Assembly: GCA_015520525.1 (NCBI GenBank)
Contig: WAPY01000074.1
Location: 1 to 7,288, forward strand
Source of the DNA: Candidatus Woesearchaeota archaeon
Lineage (GTDB): Archaea > Nanobdellota > Nanobdellia > Woesearchaeales > WAPY01
Reading direction: 5' to 3'
Length of the DNA: 7,288 nt
The notes below the pieces were generated by a model. That model saw only the letters and a list, made by a program, of their open reading frames with translations. It made no database searches and was not told the DNA's origin. Position 1 is the stretch's first letter. Every line of letters begins with the position of its first letter. The translations under genes and the position numbers were made by a program. This document shows, one piece after another, positions 1 to 5,118 of this stretch.

Positions 1-224
1 ACAAATTGTTGGACACAATGCTAAAGTATGGATTGTCAGGAGTTGATGTGATAAAGCAGGTAAAGAATGCTGTTCTTGAGAGTGATTTAAACGTCAAAGA
101 CAAGATGAAGATTATAGAGAGATCTGCCGAAACAGAGTTTAGAATGAGCGAGGGCTCCGATGAATTCTTACAGCTTGAAGCACTGTTAAGCTTTATAGTT
201 CTACTTAATAATGATGACGAATAA
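1..224 (+). CDS. rfcS: Replication factor C small subunit, C-terminal end (partial)
   Basis: The reading frame is open from the left edge, so the gene is cut at its 5' end and about 74 C-terminal residues remain. RfcS is the AAA+ small subunit of the archaeal clamp loader, which places the PCNA sliding clamp on primed DNA. The AAA+ ATPase core lies outside the window. What remains matches the C-terminal helical collar domain of the family: a Y-G-L-S-G-x-D-V-I-K-Q helix, then an I-I-E-x-x-A-E-T-E-F-R-M segment, then E-G-S-D-E and L-Q-L-E-A-L-L. The equivalent region of archaeal RfcS reads as YGLSG-E-D, E-F-R, EG-A-N-E and QL-x-ALL. A TTG at position 6 is in frame but is an internal leucine, not a start. 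A TATA-like box for the next gene overlaps the stop codon. Identification rests on remembered family motifs. Confidence 0.85.
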   Translation, partial: KLLDTMLKYGLSGVDVIKQVKNAVLESDLNVKDKMKIIERSAETEFRMSEGSDEFLQLEALLSFIVLLNNDDE

Positions 225-232
225 ATTTAAAT
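223..232 (+). promoter_or_regulatory. TATA-box-like element for the coiled-coil gene (leaderless type)
   Basis: AAATTTAAAT overlaps the rfcS stop codon and is centred about 25 nt before the ATG at 253. Archaeal TATA boxes lie about 26-27 nt before the transcription start, so transcription would begin at or next to the ATG. The 28 nt between the genes contain no GGAG or GGTG Shine-Dalgarno match, which fits a leaderless mRNA. The region is AT-rich, so a chance match is possible. Confidence 0.5.
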
Positions 233-252
233 GAAGTAACTAAATTCAGATT

Positions 253-1893
253 ATGGTAGATGATAATCTAAAGAATCTTCTCACAGGAAGCAAATTGCTG
301 TCTGATTCTTTAAGCAAAATTCAAACCTCAATAAAATCATACAAAGAAGAGATAAGCAGGCTTAAATCAGAAAACAAGAGGTTGAATGATGTTCTCTCAG
401 CATTTCAACAGCAGTATTACGAAGAAACCACCGGATTAAAATATCAAATAAATAAATTGAAGGAAGAAAACACATCATTAAAAGAGGAGAACAATCATCT
501 AAAAACAAACATAAAAAATATTTCTAATGAGAACATAAAAATCAAAGCGGTAAATGAAGAGAACAAGGAAGCCATAGAGAAACTCACAGAAAGGCTTAAA
601 CAAGCAACAGAAACAGCAAAAAGGCAGAGCTATGAACTATTCAAAGATGAAATCTTCAAATTAAAGTCAGAGATCAAATTAAAAGAAGAGAAGATAAAAG
701 AACTCTCAGCAATCATTGAAAGAGAAAAAAACAAAAGGAAAGAATTAAGCAGGAGAAAAGAAGAACTTCTAACAGAAAATCAAAGACTAAAGGAGAAACT
801 AAAAACAACAGAGGAAAAACTTCAGGAAGAAATAAGCAAGGAAGAAAACAACGAGAGGGTAAAAGAACTTCTAAAAATAATTCAAGACTTAAAGGATAAA
901 CTGAACAAATTAATTGACAAGAACAAAGAGATTAACAGAGAGAAAGAACTCTTAAAAAATAAATTGATTGAACTCAATGATAAAATAAAATGGCTTAAAG
1001 AGAATAACGAAAGCTTACTTGGAGAGAACGATGAACTAAACAAAAAACTCAACAGCATAAAAATAGAAAATGACAAATTAAAAATAAGGTTGAATGAATT
1101 AGAATCTGACTTTAACCACAGACAAACAATTGAGCTTGAATTGAGAAAACAGATGAGGCTCATAAATGAAGAACTCGCGGCAAACAACCAACTTGTAGAG
1201 AAGCTCAAGAAAGAATTAAAAAACAAAGAAGAGATAAACAAACTTCTCAAAGAAACAAACGACAAACTAATGAGGAAAACAGGAGAATTGAGTGAAGAAA
1301 TAAACAAATTAACAGATAAATTAAATCAGAGGGATGCTTTAATACTTCAAAACACAAAAGAGATGAAAAGAGTTGAAGACAAGTACAGGCAACAGATTGA
1401 TAGGATAAAAGAAGATTTGATGAAAGAACAGATGAGCAGAGAGTTGGTTCTCAACACAAAGATAAGAGAATTAAAAAGATATGTTGAGCGCTTAAAGAGA
1501 GTGCTCAAAGAAAGAGATATGAGGATAAAGAAGCTTTTAGTTATGATAAACGCTCACGCAGAGAACATAGCAAAAGGAGAGGCTCCAATAGAAGAATTAC
1601 CAAAAGAAGAACAAAAGAAGAAAATCAATGAAAAGAGTGAGGAAGAACTGCTTCTCAAAAAACCAAAGCCTGTGGAGAATGTTCCCGAATTTCTAAAAGT
1701 CCCACCTAAGACAAACAAGATTCCTGAAGAGTTGAACAAAGCGGATGTTGATGAATTATTAAGCATGATAAAAATAGGAGTTGCGAACAACAACACTTTA
1801 GACGACATAAGAGAATCCCTGATAAACTCAAGATACAATGTTAAAAAAATAGATGAAGCGTTTAGAAGATACAAGGAAGAAATCGGAGAATAA
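253..1893 (+). CDS. Long coiled-coil protein with small C-terminal helical domain
   Basis: I do not recognise a named family. The 546-residue protein is dominated by Glu, Lys, Leu, Asn and Ile in heptad-like order. No proline occurs before residue 445, so roughly residues 20-435 could form one nearly continuous coil, about 60 nm long at 0.15 nm per residue. I see no signal peptide, membrane segment, cysteine, Walker A or Walker B motif, so it is not a complete SMC, Rad50 or other ATPase. A Pro/Lys/Glu-rich linker (about 441-491) leads to a short helical segment (about 493-544) containing L-L-S-M-I-K, then T-L-D-D-I-R-E-S-L, then V-K-K-I-D-E-A-F. It resembles the small C-terminal helical repeat with an 'eeIr..L......i..a' pattern seen in many archaeal proteins. 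It is probably cytoplasmic and could be a scaffold or spacer, or partner DNA or the envelope. It follows rfcS by 28 nt but has its own likely promoter. Confidence 0.8.
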   Translation: MVDDNLKNLLTGSKLLSDSLSKIQTSIKSYKEEISRLKSENKRLNDVLSAFQQQYYEETTGLKYQINKLKEENTSLKEENNHLKTNIKNISNENIKIKAVNEENKEAIEKLTERLKQATETAKRQSYELFKDEIFKLKSEIKLKEEKIKELSAIIEREKNKRKELSRRKEELLTENQRLKEKLKTTEEKLQEEISKEENNERVKELLKIIQDLKDKLNKLIDKNKEINREKELLKNKLIELNDKIKWLKENNESLLGENDELNKKLNSIKIENDKLKIRLNELESDFNHRQTIELELRKQMRLINEELAANNQLVEKLKKELKNKEEINKLLKETNDKLMRKTGELSEEINKLTDKLNQRDALILQNTKEMKRVEDKYRQQIDRIKEDLMKEQMSRELVLNTKIRELKRYVERLKRVLKERDMRIKKLLVMINAHAENIAKGEAPIEELPKEEQKKKINEKSEEELLLKKPKPVENVPEFLKVPPKTNKIPEELNKADVDELLSMIKIGVANNNTLDDIRESLINSRYNVKKIDEAFRRYKEEIGE

Positions 1894-1913
1894 AAATAAG
1901 TAATTAAAATTAA
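1893..1913 (-). terminator. T-rich tract downstream of the PRC-barrel gene
   Basis: Read on the minus strand, the gap after the PRC-barrel stop contains TTAATTTTAATTACTTATTT, with T-runs of three to five. Archaeal intrinsic termination relies on oligo-T tracts without needing a hairpin, so this could end the PRC-barrel transcript. The same gap is T-poor on the plus strand, where I see no equally good signal for the coiled-coil gene. AT-richness limits confidence. Confidence 0.35.
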
Positions 1914-2174
1914 TTAAATAATATCTTCTTCAGACACGACTAAGAAATCACCTGAGGCTATTACCGCACTCCAGGGAACCAAGAACCTACCCTGCTTATC
2001 CTTCTCAAGCTCAAGCTTATCTACATAAGGAGTGGGATTCTTCAAAACGATGCTTATGAGCTCACCAGATTTAACCTCAAATATTAAATCAGCAACTTCG
2101 CCAAACTTCTTGCCTGTCTTGCTAACAACAGTTTTTCCAACGAGCTGTCTTGCGGGTCTTTTATCATCAGCCAT
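1914..2174 (-). CDS. PRC-barrel domain protein (86 aa)
   Basis: PRC-barrel domains are small all-beta folds found in ribosome maturation (RimM), photosynthetic reaction centres and many short archaeal proteins. In haloarchaea the single-domain CdpB proteins bind SepF and take part in cell division. Here the domain fills the protein: R-Q-L-V-G-K-x-V at the start, the G-K-K-F-G-E-V-A-D turn, I-F-E-V-K-S-G-E-L with a following I-V-L strand, then F-L-V-P-W-S-A-V and G-D-F-L-V-V. This is the usual order of archaeal single-domain members. An in-frame GTG nine bases upstream (2183) would extend the protein, but that GTG is part of the Shine-Dalgarno sequence AAGGTG, so I chose the ATG at 2174. There is no signal peptide or membrane segment, so it is cytoplasmic. 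Convergent with the coiled-coil gene; the role in cell division is inference only. Confidence 0.85.
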   Translation of the reverse strand: MADDKRPARQLVGKTVVSKTGKKFGEVADLIFEVKSGELISIVLKNPTPYVDKLELEKDKQGRFLVPWSAVIASGDFLVVSEEDII

Positions 2175-2180
2175 ATTATT

Positions 2181-2186
2181 CACCTT
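2181..2186 (-). promoter_or_regulatory. Shine-Dalgarno site deciding the PRC-barrel start
   Basis: AAGGTG lies 6 nt before the ATG at 2174. It contains the alternative in-frame GTG (2183), which argues against that GTG being the start. Confidence 0.7.
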
Positions 2187-2189
2187 TAA

Positions 2190-2218
2190 TTATTGTAAAA
2201 ATTACAAAAATAAAATAA
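2190..2218 (-). terminator. T-rich tract after the lipoprotein cluster
   Basis: On the minus strand this stretch carries T-runs of four to five (ATTATTTTATTTTTG and ATTTTT), the kind of tract at which archaeal RNA polymerase can terminate. It could end the lipoprotein operon. It overlaps the predicted leader of the PRC-barrel gene, so it might equally be only AT-rich promoter DNA. Confidence 0.3.
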
Positions 2219-2226
2219 TTGCTTAG

Positions 2227-2236
2227 TATTTAAACC
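2227..2236 (-). promoter_or_regulatory. TATA-box-like element for the PRC-barrel gene
   Basis: The minus strand reads CGCAAGGTTTAAATA here, a TTTAAATA box preceded by a purine-rich stretch that could serve as the B-recognition element. Transcription would start near 2205, giving a leader of about 30 nt that carries the Shine-Dalgarno site at 2181-2186. The box sits just past the stop codon of the upstream lipoprotein gene, so the PRC-barrel gene is likely transcribed separately from the surface cluster. Confidence 0.5.
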
Positions 2237-2245
2237 TTGCGGTGC

Positions 2246-3223
2246 TCACTCTGACTTCTTAATTACTAAAGGACTTGAGATTGTCGTGTCATAATCGTAT
2301 GTCACATTGACGAACACTTGAGGCTCAAAATCACTTGCGACATCGCTTAAATCCTCTGTGCAACTAACAATAGCGTTCTTGTTGTAAAGAGTCAAGTAGC
2401 CGGAGATTGTGCCCTGACCCTGCTTTGTGTCAGTCAAAGAAGAGCATTTTATAGTTCCCTTAAGATCAGGAGCGGTGGTTATGGTTATAAACACTTTATT
2501 CTGAATGTCGTACATGTTTGATGAAGTAACATCACAATCGCTTCCTGGCTTGTAAACAATGCCGTTTCCTGATTGACTAATCTTAAAGGAGAAGCTCAAC
2601 TTTTTGCTTCCTGACAATTCCTCATTCAAATCAGAGATTTGTATTGGAGCAGCGGATGAGTAAATCTGCTTTTGGCCTGCTATAGTACACACTGTATTAT
2701 CTGTGCTGTAAGGATTTTTCTTAACGCACAAGTATCCAACAGCGTGGGATTCATAATAGTAGCATATATCAGCAACAAGATTCAAGACTATGCTGTCAGA
2801 GGATAAAGGATACTTGTATGAAAACTTTGGAAATACAACATCAACCTGACCGGGAGATGTCTGCTGGCCGTTAATCTTTGAAACACCATTCAAATCAGCA
2901 TCGTAACGCTTGACAATCTGATCATTAGTAACACCGAAAACTTGAGGGGAAAAACCTGACAAAGAAACTTTAATCTTCCCAGCAGGAATGGTGAAAGAAC
3001 CCTTATTCATCAAATGAACTGCAACTTGGAAGGAACTTTGGCCGTTGTCCAAGGCGGGATTCGGTATTGAGTTAGGTTCAAAAGAAACAGAAAGCCCCTC
3101 AGTTCCTGAAACGTAAGGATTATCCCTCTTAGCGGTTGAACCTCCTCCAGAGGAATTGCAACCCGACAACAAAAGCACAATTGAAAGCGCAGACACCAGC
3201 AACAAAATATTCATCTTATTCAT
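2246..3223 (-). CDS. Secreted lipoprotein, third of three paralogues (325 aa)
   Basis: Function unknown. A short Lys-containing N-terminus and a hydrophobic stretch (about 6-19) end in the lipobox L19-S-G-C22, so the mature protein should be tethered to the outer face of the membrane through Cys22, followed by a Ser/Gly-rich linker. The rest is beta-rich: a segment near 62-95 with the M-N-K-G-S-F turn resembles a CARDB/Ig-like strand pair, and a second segment begins near A-A-P-I-Q-I (191-196) and S-G-N-G-I-V (218-223). Six cysteines follow the lipid cysteine (154, 166, 179, 230, 260, 288) in the same order as in its two paralogues. The C-Y-P-Y-E-T motif is changed to C-Y-Y-Y-E-S (154-159), making this the most divergent copy. 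The start lies 4 nt after the preceding stop, whose TGA is inside the Shine-Dalgarno site, so translation is probably coupled. Confidence 0.85.
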   Translation of the reverse strand: MNKMNILLLVSALSIVLLLSGCNSSGGGSTAKRDNPYVSGTEGLSVSFEPNSIPNPALDNGQSSFQVAVHLMNKGSFTIPAGKIKVSLSGFSPQVFGVTNDQIVKRYDADLNGVSKINGQQTSPGQVDVVFPKFSYKYPLSSDSIVLNLVADICYYYESHAVGYLCVKKNPYSTDNTVCTIAGQKQIYSSAAPIQISDLNEELSGSKKLSFSFKISQSGNGIVYKPGSDCDVTSSNMYDIQNKVFITITTAPDLKGTIKCSSLTDTKQGQGTISGYLTLYNKNAIVSCTEDLSDVASDFEPQVFVNVTYDYDTTISSPLVIKKSE

Positions 3224-3227
3224 AGTT

Positions 3228-3234
3228 TCACCTC
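3228..3234 (-). promoter_or_regulatory. Shine-Dalgarno site overlapping the preceding stop codon
   Basis: GAGGTGA lies 4 nt before the ATG at 3223. Its last three bases are the TGA stop of the preceding lipoprotein gene, an arrangement that favours re-initiation by the same ribosome. Confidence 0.7.
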
Positions 3235-4145
3235 ACAGATTTTATTATGTTGATCATTTTACTGCTCTCAAGCTTCTTATAGCCATAATCAAGAATTACA
3301 TTTAAAGCAGTAACTTGAGGACCGTTAGTATTTGTATTGAAATGAGCAGTGCATGTGAATTGGCCTTTTCCATTGACCAAATAAACCTCCTTTGGAGAGC
3401 AAGACATACTTGAAACTCCAGGCATAGTAACAGAAACTACTTTAACCTTGTTGAGGTCCATTTCGTTAGTGCTCAAACACGAACTCACCTTTGAAGGATC
3501 AATTACCTCACCACCTCCAACATTGGCAATTTGAATATTGAATGTTGTCATACCTTGACCGGGAGTTTGAGATATAGAAGTCACGGCAACAGGAGCGCCC
3601 TGACCACCAGAATAACTATAAGCTTGATTTGGATTGCACTGAGCTTTTGAAACGGTGTAAGTTGGGGACGAACTCACACAAACACTAAATGTGTGCTTAG
3701 TTTCATAAGGATAACAAATGTAAAGATTAATCGGCGGAGAGAAGTGATCCGCATCATTGGGAAGATGAGGCATAAGATCAAAAGTTATCTCTTTAATATC
3801 ACCAATGGGCAAAGATTGGGAAACCCCCTTTAAACTGACTGTTTTAGAATTCTGGCCTTGAAGGATGTTCTTATCAAAACCAACAAGGTAAACTGTTGCG
3901 GTTGTGTCAAATGTTCCCTTATTGACAACCTTAACAGGAATTGTCAATTTTTGAGAGTCATAAATTTGAGATGGAGGAACATTATCAAAGAAGCTTGCAT
4001 CAACGCCTGAAGTGCCAGAGTCAAGATGAGTTGAACCTCCAGGGCCAGAAGGACTACAGCCTGATAAGATTAACACAAACGATGCGAAAACAAACACAAA
4101 AAGCAAACTTCCAACGATTGATTTTTTATTCATCTTATTTATCAT
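3228..4145 (-). CDS. Secreted lipoprotein, second of three paralogues (305 aa)
   Basis: Function unknown. The N-terminus has lysines at 4, 7 and 8, a hydrophobic stretch (about 10-27) and the lipobox L27-S-G-C30, followed by a Ser/Pro/Gly linker. The mature part has two beta-sandwich-like segments. The first (about 66-92) has V-V-N-K-G-T-F-D followed by T-V-Y-L-V-G, typical of CARDB-like domains. The second begins at G-Q-G-A-P-V-A-V (181-188) and contains a further N-V-G-G-G-E-V-I turn (208-215). Between them lies the C-Y-P-Y-E-T motif (144-149). The six mature cysteines are 144, 156, 170, 223, 249 and 265, which would allow three disulfides outside the cell. The ATG at 4145 has no well-spaced Shine-Dalgarno (AGGAG is 13 nt away) but does have a TATA-like box about 24 nt upstream, suggesting leaderless initiation. 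Met5 is a possible alternative start; either keeps a full signal peptide. Confidence 0.85.
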   Translation of the reverse strand: MINKMNKKSIVGSLLFVFVFASFVLILSGCSPSGPGGSTHLDSGTSGVDASFFDNVPPSQIYDSQKLTIPVKVVNKGTFDTTATVYLVGFDKNILQGQNSKTVSLKGVSQSLPIGDIKEITFDLMPHLPNDADHFSPPINLYICYPYETKHTFSVCVSSSPTYTVSKAQCNPNQAYSYSGGQGAPVAVTSISQTPGQGMTTFNIQIANVGGGEVIDPSKVSSCLSTNEMDLNKVKVVSVTMPGVSSMSCSPKEVYLVNGKGQFTCTAHFNTNTNGPQVTALNVILDYGYKKLESSKMINIIKSVR

Positions 4146-4163
4146 GAAGCAATAAAAACTCCT

Positions 4164-4173
4164 AATTTAAAAA
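4164..4173 (-). promoter_or_regulatory. Internal TATA-box-like element within the lipoprotein cluster
   Basis: TTTTTAAATT on the minus strand is centred about 24 nt before the ATG at 4145. It lies in the only sizeable gap (55 nt, 4146-4200) between the SLT gene and the last lipoprotein gene. Its distance and the poor Shine-Dalgarno suggest a leaderless transcript for the last two lipoprotein genes. The T-runs in the same gap could instead partly terminate the upstream message. Confidence 0.45.
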
Positions 4174-4200
4174 CTTTATTGTTATTGCATTAAAACGCCG

Positions 4201-5118
4201 TCAGCTCAGACTGTAAACTACAATGTTCTTATTTCCCGACAAGAAATAACCATACTTTAAGTCAATATCCAAGAGAGAAACATGAGATGTTCCAATTGGC
4301 ATTGGGTCAGAGACGCAGGAGAAAACAGCAGTGTTCGGCTGGTTTGACCGTGGAGAAAGGGTGACTGATGCGGGAAAGCAAGTCAAAGGCTTCCCGGATA
4401 AATAAGCGGAAACATCAACCTTGCCGAAATCCTGAAATTTTATGTTGCCGTCGCAGACCCCCTTATAATTTGACCTTGAAACAACAAAACCATCGCCGAG
4501 ATTCTTAATTGTAATCTTAAATCTAATCTTAACCTCATTAGAATTTTCAGCTGGGAAGGGAGTTTCATCAACCTCAACAACATCAACGGGAGCTCCCTGA
4601 GGAGAAACTTGAACAGATGGAGTATACCTGCAACCTGACCTTTCATTAGAGTATATGTTCGGATTGGGGGTTATGCAAATACTGAGCTGAGCCTTTGTCT
4701 CGTAAGGGTAGCAGAGGAGATAATTCACATTAACAGAAGCTTCTTTTCTTGAGCCTATGTTTGGAGCCTTGGCATTAAACAGTTTATACTTTGTCTCACC
4801 TCTAAAAAAATGAACACTCTTCTTTCCTTTTAAACTAAAAGTATACTTTGGATTGCTGATTGAAGCCCCGCCAAAGTCATCCGTGCCTACAACCAGATAG
4901 GCATTGTCAGCATCCAAAGCTCCGTAATTAACAATCTTAAAACCTACATTGTAGGGAGTTCCTGAGTAAGCAATGTCTGGGGGAAGACCGCGCATGAAGG
5001 ATATTTGAATTCCGTTCGAGCCGGTGTAAGGATTAAAAATATTGAAAGAGCCGGATGAGCATCCCGACAAGAAAAACAGGAGAATAATTAATGGGAGAGT
5101 AAGCAACCTGCGGTTCAT
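4201..5118 (-). CDS. Secreted lipoprotein, first of three paralogues (305 aa)
   Basis: Function unknown. M-N-R-R followed by a hydrophobic run (5-17) and the lipobox L17-S-G-C20 predicts membrane tethering on the outer face. The mature protein opens with S-N-G-I-Q-I-S-F (34-41). It then shows a CARDB/Ig-like segment (about 56-78, with I-V-N-Y-G-A-L-D-A then A-Y-L-V-V-G), the C-Y-P-Y-E-T motif (136-141), G-A-P-V-D-V (175-180), a second segment with I-K-N-L-G-D-G-F-V (204-212), and the closing strand L-K-Y-G-Y (287-291). Mature cysteines are 136, 148, 163, 222, 247 and 268. It has the same length as the second paralogue and the same cysteine order. The ATG overlaps the TGA of the SLT gene (ATGA), and a strong GGAGGTG site lies 7 nt upstream, so the two are probably translated together and in similar amounts. 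A binding or scaffolding role is inference. Confidence 0.85.
   Translation of the reverse strand: MNRRLLTLPLIILLFFLSGCSSGSFNIFNPYTGSNGIQISFMRGLPPDIAYSGTPYNVGFKIVNYGALDADNAYLVVGTDDFGGASISNPKYTFSLKGKKSVHFFRGETKYKLFNAKAPNIGSRKEASVNVNYLLCYPYETKAQLSICITPNPNIYSNERSGCRYTPSVQVSPQGAPVDVVEVDETPFPAENSNEVKIRFKITIKNLGDGFVVSRSNYKGVCDGNIKFQDFGKVDVSAYLSGKPLTCFPASVTLSPRSNQPNTAVFSCVSDPMPIGTSHVSLLDIDLKYGYFLSGNKNIVVYSLS

Noticed and set aside
882..1307. Minus-strand open frame opposite the coiled-coil gene
   Set aside because: Its Ser/Leu/Phe-rich composition is what the antisense of Glu/Lys/Asn-rich codons gives, and the plus-strand protein is clearly coding.
1554..1874. Second minus-strand open frame opposite the coiled-coil gene
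   Set aside because: Same antisense artefact; no start-site signal and overlap with a well-supported gene.
253..1893. SMC or Rad50-type ATPase
   Set aside because: No Walker A, Walker B or signature motif and no globular head at either end; similarity is only to coiled-coil composition.
253..1893. DNA-level tandem repeats in the AAA/GAA-rich stretch
   Set aside because: The short recurring words follow heptad-rich codon use (Lys, Glu, Asn, Leu) and have no fixed unit length.
2175..2183. GTG start extending the PRC-barrel protein by three residues
   Set aside because: The GTG is part of the AAGGTG Shine-Dalgarno site for the ATG at 2174.
2032..2226. Plus-strand open frame opposite the PRC-barrel gene
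   Set aside because: The minus strand encodes a recognisable PRC-barrel domain with a Shine-Dalgarno site; the plus-strand product has no recognisable features.
3941..4147. Plus-strand open frame opposite the start of the second lipoprotein
   Set aside because: Antisense to a signal peptide with a lipobox; Lys/Gln/Arg-rich content with no motif.
4440..4646. Alternative-frame minus-strand reading within the first lipoprotein gene
   Set aside because: Lies wholly inside a gene with conserved cysteines and paralogues; Leu/Arg-rich frame-shift product.
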